Origin: Microcella sp.
Lineage (GTDB): Bacteria > Actinomycetota > Actinomycetes > Actinomycetales > Microbacteriaceae
Direction of reading: 5' to 3'
Assembly: GCF_030645145.1 (NCBI RefSeq)
Contig: NZ_JAUSMI010000167.1
Span: 1 to 36,319 of the forward strand
Length of the DNA: 36,319 nt
In this document: in pieces, positions 1-9,530 of the stretch
Layout: each line of letters opens with the position of its first letter
Position numbering within the stretch: the first letter of the stretch is position 1
Program-made: the position numbers and the translations under genes
Notes under the pieces: model-generated
Database searches by the model: none
The model's input: only the letters and a program-made list of their open reading frames with translations
Told to the model about the DNA's origin: nothing

Positions 1-1195
1 CACCCGCGCCGACCGCGATCGCTCCGACGAGCGCGGCCGCGAGGGCGAGGCGCCCGACGCGGCGCTCTCGGTGCCGGAGGAGGGCGAGTCCGCTGCGGCG
101 AACGGGCTGCTCGAGCCAGCGATAGGAGGCCGCGGCGAGGCCGACGCTCGCGGCGAGGGCGACGGCGCCGAGCATCCACCCGCCGACCCCCGTGCGCTCG
201 ACCGCCGGGAGCGCGGCGCCCAGCAGCACGATGAGGGGCCAGTGCCAGAGGTAGAGGCCGTAGGAGCGCTCGCCGATCCAGCGCGGCAGCGGCGCGTCGA
301 GCGTCGCCGCAGCCCGCCCCTCGGGGTGGTCCGCGGCGACGAGCAGCACGACCGTGAGCACCACGACGAGCGCGATGCCGCCGCGGTAGGCGAGAGCGTC
401 GTCGATCGCGAGCGCGCTCGACGCCAGGACGATCCCGACGACGGCGACGGCGGCCGCCGCATCGGCCACGGCGGCCGGGATGCGCGTCGCGCGAGCGCGC
501 GCGCCCGACAGCGGCGACCGCGCGATCGCGACCGCCGCCCCCGCGAGCAGACCCGAGCCGTGCGTGAGCGTCGAGTAGTACGCCGTCGACGCCGCGGCCG
601 GATCCACCGCCGGGTCGCCCGCGACGACCGCCATGGCCACCCCGGAGGCGACCGCGAGCCCGGCGACGACGAGAGCGCGCGGTGCGCGTCGCGGCACGAG
701 CAGGAGCGCGAGGAGGGCGAGGGGCCAGAGGAGGTAGAACTGCTCCTCGACGGCGAGCGACCAGGCGTGGCGCAGCAGCTCGGGGCTCGTCTGCTCGAGG
801 TAGCTCGCCCCCTGCGCGATGGCGAGCCAGTTGCTCGAGAAGGTCGCGGCGCCGACGAGCTGCCAGCCGATCCCGACGAGCACGTCGCCTCCGATGAGCG
901 CCGCGGCGGTGACCGAGGCGCCGACGACGAGCGCGAGGGCCGGCAGGAGCCGACGCGCGCGGCGGCGCCAGAAGCGGCCGAGCGCGATGCGGCCGGATCT
1001 CTCGTGCTCGGCGAGCAGGAGAGCGGTGATGAGGTAGCCGCTCAGGACGAGGAAGACGTCGACGCCGACGAACCCGCCCGGCGCGAGGCCCGGGAGCAGG
1101 TGATAGGCGAGGACGAGCACGATCGCGAGGGCCCGCACCCCGTCGAGCCCGGGAAGCCTGTCGCGCGCGCTCGACGCGATCGTCGAGGAGCTCAT
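1..1195 (-). CDS. Acyltransferase 3 (OafA/YrhL-type) membrane protein, partial
   Basis: The frame is open from an ATG at 1195 to the left edge, so about 398 residues are visible and the C-terminus is missing. The N-terminus has the family pattern LDGVRALAIVLVLAYH (His32 is the usual conserved His), then GGFVGVDVFLVLSGYLI and a basic FWRRRARRLLPAL stretch. Further on are HAWSLAVEEQFYLLWPLA and YGLYLWHWPL, both hallmarks of acyltransferase family 3. The protein is strongly hydrophobic throughout, consistent with about ten membrane helices. Family members transfer acetyl or other acyl groups to cell-surface glycans or secreted molecules; the acceptor here cannot be told. Many relatives carry a C-terminal SGNH domain, which could lie beyond the edge. 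GGAGG sits 4 nt before the ATG and supports this start. The gene diverges from truA. Confidence 0.88.
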   Translation of the reverse strand, partial: MSSSTIASSARDRLPGLDGVRALAIVLVLAYHLLPGLAPGGFVGVDVFLVLSGYLITALLLAEHERSGRIALGRFWRRRARRLLPALALVVGASVTAAALIGGDVLVGIGWQLVGAATFSSNWLAIAQGASYLEQTSPELLRHAWSLAVEEQFYLLWPLALLALLLVPRRAPRALVVAGLAVASGVAMAVVAGDPAVDPAAASTAYYSTLTHGSGLLAGAAVAIARSPLSGARARATRIPAAVADAAAAVAVVGIVLASSALAIDDALAYRGGIALVVVLTVVLLVAADHPEGRAAATLDAPLPRWIGERSYGLYLWHWPLIVLLGAALPAVERTGVGGWMLGAVALAASVGLAAASYRWLEQPVRRSGLALLRHRERRVGRLALAAALVGAIAVGAG

Positions 1196-1246
1196 GGCCC
1201 CTCCAGGGTCGCCCGTCGACCCCGCGCCGTCAAAACGGACGCGCCG

Positions 1247-1252
1247 TAGACT
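1247..1252 (+). promoter_or_regulatory. -10 box TAGACT for truA (leaderless)
   Basis: TAGACT lies 8 nt before the GTG start of truA, so transcription would begin at or next to the start codon. There is no Shine-Dalgarno sequence between them, and no clear -35 box is visible. Confidence 0.55.
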
Positions 1253-1260
1253 TCTCGCTC

Positions 1261-2160
1261 GTGACCCCCGAGCCCGTCGTGCGCCTGCGCCTCGACCTCG
1301 CGTACGACGGCGCGGCGTTCTCCGGCTGGAGCCGGCAGCCGGGCCTCCGCACCGTGCAGGGCGAGCTCGAGGCCGCGCTCGCGACGATCCTGGGTCGCGC
1401 CGTTCCCGATCAGCCCGCCCCGACCCTCACCGTCGCGGGCCGCACCGACGCCGGCGTGCACGCGACCGGTCAGGTCGCGCACTTCGACGTCTCGCGCGAG
1501 CAGTGGGCGGCGCTCGACCGCGGTCGTCGATCATCGACTCGCGACGACGACACCGCCGAGGCCTCGCTCGTCCGCCGCCTGAACGGCATCGCGGGAGCCG
1601 AGGGCGATCTCGTCGTCCACCGCGCCTCGATCGCCCCTCCCGGGTTCGACGCGCGCTTCTCGCCCGTCTGGCGCCGCTACGAGTACCGGCTCGCCGACGC
1701 GACCGCCGAGCGCGACCCCCGACGCCGCGGGCACACGCTGTGGCTGCCGTCGTCGCTCGACGGCGAGGCGATGGATGCCGCGGCTCGCGCTCTCGTCGGA
1801 CTCCACGACTTCGCCGCCTTCTGCCGACCGCGCGAGGGCGCGACGACGATCCGCACGCTGCTCGACTACTCGTGGACCCGGGACCCCGACGGAGTGCTCG
1901 TCGCGGCCGTGCGCGCCGACGCCTTCTGCCACTCGATGGTGCGCGCGCTCGTGGGCGCCGCCGTGGCGGTCGGGCTCGGCAGGGTCGATGCCGAGCGACT
2001 GGTCGCGATCCGCGACGGCGCAGCCCGGACGAACGACTTCCCCGTCGTGGGAGCGAAGGGCCTGACGCTCGTGGAGGTCGGCTACCCCGACGACGCGGCG
2101 CTCGCCGCGCGCGCCGAGCAGACGCGGGCGAAGCGCGAATTGACCGCAGAACCTCGGTGA
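1261..2160 (+). CDS. truA: tRNA pseudouridine(38-40) synthase TruA
   Basis: This 299-residue protein matches TruA, which isomerises uridines 38, 39 and 40 of the tRNA anticodon arm. The N-terminus has the family pattern DLAYDGAAFSGWSRQPGLRTVQGELE. The catalytic Asp is D63 in GRTDAGVHA. Later come FDARFSP followed by YEYRL, and FCHSMVRALVG near the C-terminus, as in the family. The GTG start is favoured because the -10 box TAGACT sits 8 nt upstream. The last codons (GAA TTG ACC GCA GAA CCT) are unusually AT-rich for this DNA and contain the -35 box of the ribosomal protein promoter. TruA next to rplM-rpsI is a common actinobacterial arrangement. Confidence 0.96.
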   Translation: MTPEPVVRLRLDLAYDGAAFSGWSRQPGLRTVQGELEAALATILGRAVPDQPAPTLTVAGRTDAGVHATGQVAHFDVSREQWAALDRGRRSSTRDDDTAEASLVRRLNGIAGAEGDLVVHRASIAPPGFDARFSPVWRRYEYRLADATAERDPRRRGHTLWLPSSLDGEAMDAAARALVGLHDFAAFCRPREGATTIRTLLDYSWTRDPDGVLVAAVRADAFCHSMVRALVGAAVAVGLGRVDAERLVAIRDGAARTNDFPVVGAKGLTLVEVGYPDDAALAARAEQTRAKRELTAEPR

Positions 2161-2168
2161 TCTAGGCT
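2140..2168 (+). promoter_or_regulatory. Promoter of rplM-rpsI, TTGACC-N17-TAGGCT
   Basis: TTGACC (2140-2145), a 17-nt spacer and TAGGCT (2163-2168) form a near-consensus housekeeping promoter. Its -35 box lies inside the last codons of truA. Transcription should begin near 2175, leaving a leader of about 120 nt before rplM, long enough for post-transcriptional control. I see no specific known leader fold in it. Confidence 0.7.
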
Positions 2169-2294
2169 TGCCCCTTGGTGTCCGTCGCCGACGGTCATCC
2201 AGTTGAGCCCTCCACCGGGACGTTCCCGTGCGATCCGCACGAAACCACCCACCGGAGCGGGATTCACGAACACCTCGACAAGAAAGCACGTACT

Positions 2295-2741
2295 GTGACG
2301 CGCACGTTCAGCCCCACGCCCGCTGACGTCAAGCGCGACTGGGTCATCATCGACGCAACCGATGTCGTCCTGGGTCGCCTTGCCAGCCACGCCGCCGCCC
2401 TCCTCCGCGGCAAGCACAAGCCCACCTTCGCCCAGCACATGGACATGGGCGACTTCGTCATCATCGTGAACGCCGACAAGGTCGCGCTCACGGGGTCGAA
2501 GCTCGCGCAGAAGAAGGCCTACCGCCACTCCGGCTACCCGGGCGGCCTCACGGCCACCACGTACTCCGAGCTGCTCGAGAAGAACCCCGAGCGCGCCGTC
2601 GAGAAGGCGATCCGCGGCATGCTGCCGAAGAACAGCCTCGGCCGCGCCCAGCTCAAGAAGCTCAAGGTCTACCGCGGTGCCGAGCACCCGCACGCGGCCC
2701 AGCAGCCCAAGACCTTCACCCTCGACCAGGTCGCCCAGTAG
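2295..2741 (+). CDS. rplM: 50S ribosomal protein L13
   Basis: This 148-residue protein is L13 of the large ribosomal subunit, an early-assembly protein that binds 23S rRNA. It shows the family landmarks [55 protein letters not shown] and [16 protein letters not shown]. The GTG at 2295 gives the usual L13 length. An in-frame ATG at 2175 would add 40 residues with no family similarity from the 5' leader, so I reject it. The Shine-Dalgarno match is poor (AAGAAAG about 10 nt upstream). The gene is followed 31 bp later by rpsI, the usual bicistronic pair. Confidence 0.97.
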   Translation: MTRTFSPTPADVKRDWVIIDATDVVLGRLASHAAALLRGKHKPTFAQHMDMGDFVIIVNADKVALTGSKLAQKKAYRHSGYPGGLTATTYSELLEKNPERAVEKAIRGMLPKNSLGRAQLKKLKVYRGAEHPHAAQQPKTFTLDQVAQ

Positions 2742-2772
2742 CGACCGCCTGACGACTTCAAGGATCGATACC

Positions 2773-3255
2773 GTGGCGAACGACATCACCAACGACGCAG
2801 CTCCCGAGAGCTACACGACCGAGTCCACCGCGGCGCCGGCCGAGGCCGCGCCCCGCGCCGTCCTCTCCGTCTCCGGCGCAGCCGTGGGCCGCCGCAAGCA
2901 GGCCATCGCCCGCGTGCGTCTCGTCCCCGGCGCCGGCACCTACAAGGTGAACGGCCGCACCCTCGAGGACTACTTCCCGAACAAGCTGCACCAGCAGCTG
3001 ATCAACGACCCGCTGACGATCCTGCAGCTCGGCGGCGCGTACGACGTCACCGCGCGCATCACCGGCGGCGGCCCCTCGGGCCAGGCGGGCGCGCTGCGCC
3101 TCGCGATCGCTCGTGCGCTCAACGAGATCGACCGCGAGAACAACCGCGCGACGCTCAAGAAGGCGGGCTTCCTCACTCGTGACGCGCGCGTCATCGAGCG
3201 CAAGAAGGCCGGTCTCAAGAAGGCCCGCAAGGCGCCCCAGTACTCGAAGCGCTAA
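2773..3255 (+). CDS. rpsI: 30S ribosomal protein S9
   Basis: This 160-residue S9 protein has an acidic, Ala/Thr-rich N-terminal extension of about 38 residues before the conserved core, as is usual in actinobacterial S9. The core begins [15 protein letters not shown] and includes [21 protein letters not shown]. The tail [17 protein letters not shown] is the basic extension that reaches into the decoding centre. The GTG start is supported by AAGGA 8 nt upstream. The gene is cotranscribed with rplM. Confidence 0.97.
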   Translation: MANDITNDAAPESYTTESTAAPAEAAPRAVLSVSGAAVGRRKQAIARVRLVPGAGTYKVNGRTLEDYFPNKLHQQLINDPLTILQLGGAYDVTARITGGGPSGQAGALRLAIARALNEIDRENNRATLKKAGFLTRDARVIERKKAGLKKARKAPQYSKR

Positions 3256-3288
3256 CGCGCTCCGGCTGCGCACCACTCGCCGATCGAC

Positions 3289-4650
3289 ATGGGTCGACTC
3301 TTCGGCACGGACGGGGTCCGAGGGCTGGCCAACGGTGATCTCACCGCTGACCTGGCCCTCGGCCTCGCCCAGGCCGCCGCTCTCGTCCTCACGCAGGGCC
3401 GTCACGCCGACGAGCTCCGCGCGCAGGGCAAGCGACCGCGCGCGGTCGTCGCGCGCGATCCGCGCGTCTCCGGCGAGTTCCTGACCGCCGCGGTCGCGGC
3501 GGGTCTCGCGTCGTCGGGCATCGACGTGCTCGACGCGGGCGTCATCCCGACGCCGGCAGCGGCGTACCTCGTGAGCGACATCCGCGCCGACTTCGGCGTC
3601 ATGATCTCCGCCTCGCACAACGCCGCCCCCGACAACGGCATCAAGTTCTTCTCGTTCGGCGGCGTCAAGCTGCCCGACGAGGTGGAGGACCGCATCGAGG
3701 CCGCGATGGCGGGCGAGAAGCTCGCTCCGACGGGCGGCGGCGTGGGGCGCATCCGCCGGTTCGCCGACGCGGAGGACCGCTACGTCCTGCACCTGCTCGG
3801 CACCCTCGACACGCGCCTGGACGGCCTGCACGTCGTGATCGACTGCGCGCACGGCGCCGCGGCCGGCATCTCGCCGCAGGTCTTCGCCGACGCGGGCGCG
3901 AAGGTCACGGTCATCGGCTCCGACCCCGACGGCCTCAACATCAACGACGGCGTCGGCTCGACCCACCTCGAGCTGCTGCAGCGGACGGTCATCGAGACGG
4001 GCGCCGACCTCGGCATCGCCCACGACGGCGACGCCGACCGCTGCCTCGCGGTGGATGCCCGTGGCCAGGTCGTCGACGGCGACATGATCATGGCGATCCT
4101 CGCTGTCGCCGAGCACGGGCGCGGGCTGCTCGTCGACGACACGCTCGTCGTCACGGTCATGAGCAACCTCGGCCTCAAGCGCGCGATGGCCGAGCGGGGC
4201 ATCCGCATCATCGAGACCGGCGTCGGCGACCGCTACGTCCTCGAGGCTCTCGCCGAGCACAAGCTCAGCCTCGGCGGCGAGCAGTCGGGCCACATCATCT
4301 TCAGCCGCCACGCGACGACGGGCGACGGCATCCTCACGGGCATCCAGCTCGCCGCCGAGATGGCGCGCACGGGTAAGAGCCTCGCGGAGCTCGCGAGCGT
4401 CATGACGGTCTTCCCGCAGGTGCTCATCAACGTGCGCGGCGTCGACCGCACCGCGCTGGCGGGCCACGCGGGCATCGCGGCCGCCGTCGCCGAGGTCGAG
4501 GCCGAGCTCGGCGACACCGGCCGGGTGCTGCTGCGGGCGAGCGGCACCGAGCAGATGGTGCGCGTCATGGTCGAGGCCGCGACGGAGGAGACCGCTCAGG
4601 CGATGGCCGGCCGCCTCGCCGAGGTCGTGCGCGAGCATCTCGCGGTCTGA
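3289..4650 (+). CDS. glmM: Phosphoglucosamine mutase GlmM
   Basis: GlmM interconverts glucosamine-6-phosphate and glucosamine-1-phosphate, the step after GlmS on the way to UDP-GlcNAc and peptidoglycan. The 453-residue protein starts [12 protein letters not shown] as the family does. The phosphorylated active-site serine is S109 in ISASHN, the metal-binding loop is DGDADR (246-251), the sugar-binding EQSGH motif follows, and [15 protein letters not shown] near the C-terminus binds the phosphate. All key residues are present. It follows rpsI by 33 bp and may be cotranscribed; no good Shine-Dalgarno sequence is seen. glmS, the preceding pathway step, is close by. Confidence 0.97.
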   Translation: MGRLFGTDGVRGLANGDLTADLALGLAQAAALVLTQGRHADELRAQGKRPRAVVARDPRVSGEFLTAAVAAGLASSGIDVLDAGVIPTPAAAYLVSDIRADFGVMISASHNAAPDNGIKFFSFGGVKLPDEVEDRIEAAMAGEKLAPTGGGVGRIRRFADAEDRYVLHLLGTLDTRLDGLHVVIDCAHGAAAGISPQVFADAGAKVTVIGSDPDGLNINDGVGSTHLELLQRTVIETGADLGIAHDGDADRCLAVDARGQVVDGDMIMAILAVAEHGRGLLVDDTLVVTVMSNLGLKRAMAERGIRIIETGVGDRYVLEALAEHKLSLGGEQSGHIIFSRHATTGDGILTGIQLAAEMARTGKSLAELASVMTVFPQVLINVRGVDRTALAGHAGIAAAVAEVEAELGDTGRVLLRASGTEQMVRVMVEAATEETAQAMAGRLAEVVREHLAV

Positions 4651-4657
4651 GCCCCCG

Positions 4658-4671
4658 GCCGCGCGCGCGGC
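4658..4671. terminator. GC-rich palindrome between convergent glmM and coaA
   Basis: A 14-bp perfect palindrome of G and C lies in the 28-bp gap between the two convergent genes. It could fold on both transcripts, but it has no U-tract and almost no loop, so terminator function is only a suggestion. Confidence 0.3.
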
Positions 4672-4678
4672 TCCGCCG

Positions 4679-5623
4679 TCAGATCTTGCGGAGGAGCACC
4701 GTCGATACGGCGTGATCGCTCTCCTTGCGGAGGACGAGCGATGCGCGCGCTCGCGTCGGCAGGATGTTCGTCACGAGATTCGGCTCGTTGATCTCGCGCC
4801 AGATCTCGCGCGCCTTCGCGACCGCCTGCTCGTGCGACAGCGCCGCGTAGCGGTGGAAGTAGCTGCGCGGATCGGCGAAGGCGCCGCGCTGGAGGGCGAG
4901 GAAGCGATCCTCGTACCACTGCGCGATGTCGCTCGTCCGGGCATCCACGTAGATCGTGAAGTCGAACAGGTCGCTCACCGCGAGCGCGGCGCCCGGCCCG
5001 GGCGGCTGCAGCACGTTGAGCCCCTCGACGATGAGGATGTCCGGGCGGCGCACGATGATCTCGGCGTCGGGGACGATGTCGTAGCTCAGGTGCGAGTAGA
5101 CGGGAGCGCGCACCTCGTCGGCGCCGGCCTTGATGCGCGAGACGAACCGCAGGAGGGCCCGCCGGTCGTAGGACTCGGGGAACCCCTTGCGGTGCAGGAT
5201 GCCTCGGCGCCCGAGCTCCGCGGTGGGCAGGAGGAATCCGTCCGTCGTGACGAGCTCGACCCGGGGCGTGTCGGGCCAGCGGGAGAGCAGCTCGCGCAGC
5301 AGGCGCGCGATCGTCGACTTGCCGACCGCGACCGAGCCCGCGACCCCGATGACGAAGGGCGTGCTCGAGCCGGGGGCGCCGAGGAACTCGCGGGTCGAGT
5401 CGTGCAGTCGGCGCGCGCCGACGGCGTAGAGCGAGATGAGCCGGCTGAGCGGCACGTAGACCTCGGCGACCTCCTGGAGGTCGAGCTGATCGCCGAGCCC
5501 GCGCAGCTGGACGAGCTCGGTCTCGCTCAGGGGCTGCGGCGTGGCAGGGGCGAGCGCGGCCCACCGGCGTCGATCGAGCTCGACGAAGGGGGAGTTGTCG
5601 CGCGCTGCGCTCGCCTCGGACAT
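4679..5623 (-). CDS. coaA: Type I pantothenate kinase CoaA
   Basis: CoaA phosphorylates pantothenate with ATP, the first and regulated step of coenzyme A synthesis. The 314-residue protein matches the prokaryotic type I family. Its P-loop [11 protein letters not shown] spans 93-103, followed by [45 protein letters not shown] and FTIYVDA. The family then has [21 protein letters not shown] with a C-terminal NILPTRA and SL-RKESDH region. The ATG at 5623 gives the standard length; longer upstream extensions in this frame are antisense shadow of glmS and later genes. A -10 box TACTGT ends 7 nt upstream. It diverges from glmS and converges on glmM. Confidence 0.96.
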   Translation of the reverse strand: MSEASAARDNSPFVELDRRRWAALAPATPQPLSETELVQLRGLGDQLDLQEVAEVYVPLSRLISLYAVGARRLHDSTREFLGAPGSSTPFVIGVAGSVAVGKSTIARLLRELLSRWPDTPRVELVTTDGFLLPTAELGRRGILHRKGFPESYDRRALLRFVSRIKAGADEVRAPVYSHLSYDIVPDAEIIVRRPDILIVEGLNVLQPPGPGAALAVSDLFDFTIYVDARTSDIAQWYEDRFLALQRGAFADPRSYFHRYAALSHEQAVAKAREIWREINEPNLVTNILPTRARASLVLRKESDHAVSTVLLRKI

Positions 5624-5630
5624 CTGCTCC

Positions 5631-5673
5631 ACAGTAGTGCCCGACCGCCCTGCCTCCCGCCGGGCAATAGACT
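5631..5673. promoter_or_regulatory. Divergent -10 boxes for coaA and glmS
   Basis: On the minus strand TACTGT (5631-5636) ends 7 nt before the coaA ATG. On the plus strand TAGACT (5668-5673) ends 7 nt before the glmS ATG. Both spacings predict leaderless or nearly leaderless transcripts, although GGAG in the coaA gap could also act as a ribosome site. The whole divergent control region is only 57 bp. Confidence 0.5.
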
Positions 5674-5680
5674 CGAACTC

Positions 5681-7531
5681 ATGTGCGGAATCGTGGGTTA
5701 TGTCGGATCCCGGGGGAGCGTCGACGTTCTGATCGGCGGGCTCAAGCGGCTGGAGTACCGAGGGTACGACTCGGCGGGCGTCGCGGTCATCGACGCGGAC
5801 GGGCACCTCGACACCCGGAAGCACGCCGGCAAGCTCGCCGTGCTCACCGACGACCTCGGTGCGACGCCTCTGGCCGACGGCGCCACGGGCATCGGCCACA
5901 CGCGCTGGGCGACGCACGGCGGGCCCACCGACGAGAACGCGCACCCGCACCTCGGCGACCGCGGCAGGCTCGCGCTCATCCACAACGGGATCATCGAGAA
6001 CTTCGGCGAGCTCAAGGACGAGCTCCTGGCGAGCGGTCACGAGTTCAGCTCGCAGACCGACTCCGAGGTCGCCGCACTGCTCGTCGGCGACGCCTACCGC
6101 GCGACCGGCGACCTGACGACGGCGATGCTGCAGGTCGTCAACCGCCTGGAGGGCGCGTTCACGCTCCTCGCCGTCCACGCCGACCAGCCGGGCGTCGTCG
6201 TCGGCGCTCGCCGAAACTCCCCGCTCGTGATCGGCCTCGGCGAGGGCGAGAACTTCCTCGGTTCCGATGTCGCCGCGTTCGTCGCCTACACGAAGCACGC
6301 GATGGAGATCGGCCAGGACCAGCTCGTCACCATCCGGCCCGACAGCGTGGAGGTCGTCGACTTCCACGGCGCGCCCGTCGAGACGAAGACCTTCGAGGTC
6401 GACTGGGACGCCTCCGCCGCCGACAAGGGCGGCTGGTCGAGCTTCATGGCGAAGGAGATCAGCGAGGAGCCCGAGGCGGTCGCGAAGACGATCATCGGCC
6501 GGATCGAGGACGGCCTCGTGCGCATCCCGGAGCTCGAGGGCCTCGACGCCGACACCCTCCGCGACATCGACCGCGTCGTGGTGATCGCGTGCGGCACGGC
6601 TGCCTACGCGGGCATGGTCGGCAAGTACGCGATCGAGCAGTGGGCGCGCGTCCCCGTCGACGTCGAGCTCGCCCACGAGTTCCGCTACCGCGAGCCGGTG
6701 CTGAGCGAGCGCGCTCTCGTCGTGTCGATCAGCCAGTCGGGCGAGACGATGGACACCCTCATGGCCGTCAAGTACGCCCGTGAGCAGGGTGCCCGCACCC
6801 TCTCGATCTGCAACACCCAGGGCGCCACGATCCCGCGCGAGTCCGACGCGGTCGTCTACACGCACGCCGGTCCCGAGGTCGCCGTCGCCTCGACGAAGGC
6901 CTTCGTCGCGCAGATCACGGCGATGTACCTCTTCGGCATCCAGCTCGGTCAGGTCCGCGGCACGCTCGACGACGCCCGCGCTCGCGGCCTCGTGCGCGAG
7001 CTGCAGGCCGTTCCGGACAAGCTCGCGTCCGTCCTCGCGTCGGGCGAGCGCATCCGCGAGATGGCGAAGTGGATGGCCGACACGCAGTCCGTCCTCTTCC
7101 TCGGCCGCCACGTGGGCTACCCGGTCGCGCTCGAGGGCGCGCTCAAGCTCAAGGAGCTCGCGTACATCCACGCCGAGGGCTTCGCCGCGGGCGAGCTCAA
7201 GCACGGCCCGATCGCCCTCATCGAGCCCGGCCAGATCGTGTTCGTGATCGTGCCGAGCCCGCGCGACCCCAACTCGCTGCACGCGAAGGTCGTCTCGAAC
7301 ATCCAGGAGATCCGCGCGCGCGGCGCCCGCGTCATCGCGATCGCCGAGCAGGGCGACGCCGCGGTGCTCCCGCACGCCGACGAGGTCATCCGCATCCCGC
7401 TCGCCTCGCCGTTCTTCGAGCCCCTCCTCGCCGTCGTGCCCCTGCACATCTTCGGCATGGAGCTCGCGGCCGCGAAGGGTCTCGACGTCGACCAGCCCCG
7501 CAACCTCGCCAAGTCGGTCACGGTCGAGTAG
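5681..7531 (+). CDS. glmS: Glutamine-fructose-6-phosphate aminotransferase (isomerizing) GlmS
   Basis: GlmS makes glucosamine-6-phosphate from fructose-6-phosphate and glutamine, feeding GlmM and cell-wall synthesis. The 616-residue length is typical. The start MCGIVGYVG exposes the catalytic N-terminal Cys after Met removal. [16 protein letters not shown] and [10 protein letters not shown] belong to the glutaminase domain (about 1-220). Two sugar-isomerase domains follow: the first has [12 protein letters not shown] and [10 protein letters not shown], the second [17 protein letters not shown], and the protein ends [13 protein letters not shown]. The 7-nt gap between the -10 box and the ATG means no classical leader and no room for a glmS ribozyme. 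It heads the run through tsaD. Confidence 0.97.
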   Translation: MCGIVGYVGSRGSVDVLIGGLKRLEYRGYDSAGVAVIDADGHLDTRKHAGKLAVLTDDLGATPLADGATGIGHTRWATHGGPTDENAHPHLGDRGRLALIHNGIIENFGELKDELLASGHEFSSQTDSEVAALLVGDAYRATGDLTTAMLQVVNRLEGAFTLLAVHADQPGVVVGARRNSPLVIGLGEGENFLGSDVAAFVAYTKHAMEIGQDQLVTIRPDSVEVVDFHGAPVETKTFEVDWDASAADKGGWSSFMAKEISEEPEAVAKTIIGRIEDGLVRIPELEGLDADTLRDIDRVVVIACGTAAYAGMVGKYAIEQWARVPVDVELAHEFRYREPVLSERALVVSISQSGETMDTLMAVKYAREQGARTLSICNTQGATIPRESDAVVYTHAGPEVAVASTKAFVAQITAMYLFGIQLGQVRGTLDDARARGLVRELQAVPDKLASVLASGERIREMAKWMADTQSVLFLGRHVGYPVALEGALKLKELAYIHAEGFAAGELKHGPIALIEPGQIVFVIVPSPRDPNSLHAKVVSNIQEIRARGARVIAIAEQGDAAVLPHADEVIRIPLASPFFEPLLAVVPLHIFGMELAAAKGLDVDQPRNLAKSVTVE

Positions 7532-7552
7532 CCGGGGCTGCGCGGTGCGGTC

Positions 7553-7906
7553 GTGATCGTGGGCATCGGCGTCGACGTCGTCGACCTCGCGCGCTTCGAG
7601 CGGGCGCTGAGTCGCACGCCCGGCCTTCTCGAGCGCCTCTTCGCCGAGGGCGAGCGCGCCCTCCCGCTGCGCTCCCTCGCGGGTCGCTTCGCCGCGAAGG
7701 AGGCCCTCATGAAGGCCCTCGGCGAGACCGACGGCATCCGCTGGGTCGAGATGGCGGTGACGACGGATGCCGACGGCAATCCCGATTTCGCCCTCGCCGG
7801 GCGGGCGGCCGAGATCGCCGCGCGGCGCGGCATCGGCCGCATCCACGTGTCGATGTCGCACGACGGCGGCATCGCGACGGCCTTCGTCGTGGCGGAGTCG
7901 GCGTGA
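7553..7906 (+). CDS. acpS: Holo-[acyl-carrier-protein] synthase AcpS
   Basis: AcpS transfers 4'-phosphopantetheine from coenzyme A onto acyl carrier protein, activating fatty-acid synthesis. The 117-residue protein shows [16 protein letters not shown], with the metal-binding Asp in the GxDxVD motif, then [14 protein letters not shown], the second signature, and a C-terminal [16 protein letters not shown] strand. The GTG at 7553 lies 21 bp after the glmS stop; a second GTG two codons on is an alternative. Its stop overlaps the alr start (GTGA), so the two are probably translationally coupled. Placement near coaA is thematically fitting. Confidence 0.94.
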   Translation: MIVGIGVDVVDLARFERALSRTPGLLERLFAEGERALPLRSLAGRFAAKEALMKALGETDGIRWVEMAVTTDADGNPDFALAGRAAEIAARRGIGRIHVSMSHDGGIATAFVVAESA

Positions 7907-9009
7907 GCACCCGTCCCTTCCGCGAGGCCCGCATCGCGATCGACGCGATCGCCCACAACGTCGAGCTCCTCCGCAGACTGGCCCCCAGCCGGCACCTGAT
8001 GGCGGTCGTGAAGGCCGACGGCTACGGCCACGGCGCCGTCACCGCCGCCCGTGCGGCCCTCGAGGCGGGCGCCGATCACCTCGGCGTCGCCGACGTGACC
8101 GAGGCGCTCGAGCTGAGGCGCGCCGGCATCGACGCCCCCGTGCTCGCGTGGCTCCACGACCCCGCGGCCGACCTCGCTGTCGCGACGGAGGCCGGCATCG
8201 CGCTCGGCGTGAGCTCGCTCGCCGAGCTCGAGCGGGCCGCCTCGGCCGGCCACCGCCCCGTCGTGCATGTCAAGGTCGACACCGGCCTCTCGCGGAACGG
8301 CGTCGTCGAGCCGGAATGGGGCGCGCTGCTCGCGCGGCTCGCCGACCTCGTCGGCGCGGGTGACGTGCGCCTCGAGGGCGTCTTCAGCCACCTCTCGAAC
8401 ACGAGCCCGCAGGACGACCGCGCGCAGCTCGCGGCCTTCGAGCGGTTCCTCGACGCGGTCGACGCGGTCGGGCTCGAGCCGGGCATCCGTCATCTCGCCG
8501 CCTCGGCGGCCGCGATCGATCTGCCGGAGACGCGGCTCGACATGGTGCGCGCCGGGATCGCGGTGTACGGCGTCGCGCCCAGCCCGCAGCACCGCGCGAT
8601 CGGGCTGCGACCGGCGATGGAGCTCAGCGCGCCCGTCGTGAGCGTCAAGCGCGTGCCCGCCGGCAGCGGCGTCTCGTACGGCTACCTGCACCGCACCGAG
8701 GGGGCCTCGACGCTCGCGCTCGTGCCGCTCGGCTACGCCGACGGGGTCCCACGGCACGCCCTCGGCGCGCGCGTCCTCATCGGCGCCGAGACCTTCCCCG
8801 TCGCCGGGCGGATCGCGATGGACCAGCTCGTCGTCGACGTCGGCGACCGGCGCGTCGCCGTGGGGGATCGGGGGGTGCTCTTCGGCGACCCCGCGACGGG
8901 CGCGCCGACCGCCGACGACTGGGCCGACGCCGCCGGGACGATCGGCTACGAGATCGTCACGCGCCTCGGCCGCCGCGTCACGCGCACGACCGTGAGGGCC
9001 CACGCGTGA
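7903..9009 (+). CDS. alr: Alanine racemase
   Basis: Alr is a PLP enzyme that makes D-alanine for peptidoglycan. The 368-residue protein has the cofactor lysine K37 in [10 protein letters not shown], the family pattern [12 protein letters not shown], and [12 protein letters not shown]. The second catalytic base is Y259 in SYGY, followed by [10 protein letters not shown] and [13 protein letters not shown]. Start GTG overlaps the acpS stop by 4 nt, and the gene ends overlapping tsaE by 4 nt (GTGA again), so three genes here are coupled. The family forms cytoplasmic dimers. Confidence 0.97.
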   Translation: MSTRPFREARIAIDAIAHNVELLRRLAPSRHLMAVVKADGYGHGAVTAARAALEAGADHLGVADVTEALELRRAGIDAPVLAWLHDPAADLAVATEAGIALGVSSLAELERAASAGHRPVVHVKVDTGLSRNGVVEPEWGALLARLADLVGAGDVRLEGVFSHLSNTSPQDDRAQLAAFERFLDAVDAVGLEPGIRHLAASAAAIDLPETRLDMVRAGIAVYGVAPSPQHRAIGLRPAMELSAPVVSVKRVPAGSGVSYGYLHRTEGASTLALVPLGYADGVPRHALGARVLIGAETFPVAGRIAMDQLVVDVGDRRVAVGDRGVLFGDPATGAPTADDWADAAGTIGYEIVTRLGRRVTRTTVRAHA

Positions 9010-9530
9010 GCGGAGGGCAGCGCCTCGTCATCGCCGACCCCGAGGCCATGGAGCGCTTCGGCGCGCGCCTCGCGGCCGAGCTCCGCGCGGGCGACGTCGT
9101 GGTGCTCACGGGCGAGCTCGGCGCCGGCAAGACGACCTTCACGCGCGGGCTCGGCGCGGCGCTCGGCGTGCGCGGCACCGTCACGAGCCCGACGTTCGTG
9201 CTCGCCCGCACCCATCCGCGCGAGAGCGGTGCTCCGCTCGTGCACGTCGACGCGTACCGGCTCTCCGACGCGGCGGAGCTCGACGACCTCGACATCGACT
9301 TCGCGGGTTCGATCGTCGTCGTCGAGTGGGGTGCGGGCCTCATCGAGCACATCGTCGACGAGTGGCTGTCGATCACGATCGAGCGCCCGACGGGGGCCGG
9401 AGCATCCGCGCCCGACGACGCGGCGGAGGCCGACCCCGACGACGCCCCCGTCGAGCCCCGCGCGGTCACGGTCGAGGGAACGGGCGAGCGCTGGGCCGAC
9501 CTAGGCTGGGTCCATGCTGCTCGCGATTGA
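9006..9530 (+). CDS. tsaE: tRNA t6A biosynthesis ATPase TsaE
   Basis: TsaE is the ATPase that resets the TsaB-TsaD complex making threonylcarbamoyladenosine (t6A37) in tRNA. The 174-residue protein has the Walker A GELGAGKTT at 36-44, then SPTFVLARTH, HVDAYRL and VVVEWGAGL, all family features. An acidic Ala/Asp/Pro-rich stretch (about 130-150) lies between the last core strands; it may be a flexible insertion. The start is a GTG coupled to alr. Its C-terminal codons contain the -10 box of tsaB, including a rare CTA leucine codon, and it overlaps tsaB by 17 nt. Confidence 0.94.
   Translation: MSGGQRLVIADPEAMERFGARLAAELRAGDVVVLTGELGAGKTTFTRGLGAALGVRGTVTSPTFVLARTHPRESGAPLVHVDAYRLSDAAELDDLDIDFAGSIVVVEWGAGLIEHIVDEWLSITIERPTGAGASAPDDAAEADPDDAPVEPRAVTVEGTGERWADLGWVHAARD
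9502..9507 (+). promoter_or_regulatory. -10 box TAGGCT for tsaB inside tsaE
   Basis: TAGGCT ends 6 nt before the tsaB ATG and lies in the last codons of tsaE, read there as Leu-Gly through a rare CTA codon. It predicts an internal leaderless promoter for tsaB-rimI-tsaD. Confidence 0.5.

Noticed and set aside
2758-4638. A 626-codon minus-strand frame opposite rpsI and glmM
   Set aside because: No family motif is seen, and the composition is that of an antisense shadow.
5674-5680. glmS ribozyme upstream of glmS
   Set aside because: Only 57 bp separate coaA and glmS, and the -10 box is 7 nt from the ATG, leaving no room. The ribozyme is mainly known from Gram-positive Firmicutes.
5624-7861. 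Long N-terminal extension of coaA across glmS and acpS
   Set aside because: The extension is antisense to genes with complete catalytic motifs. CoaA homology starts at the ATG at 5623 and gives the normal length.
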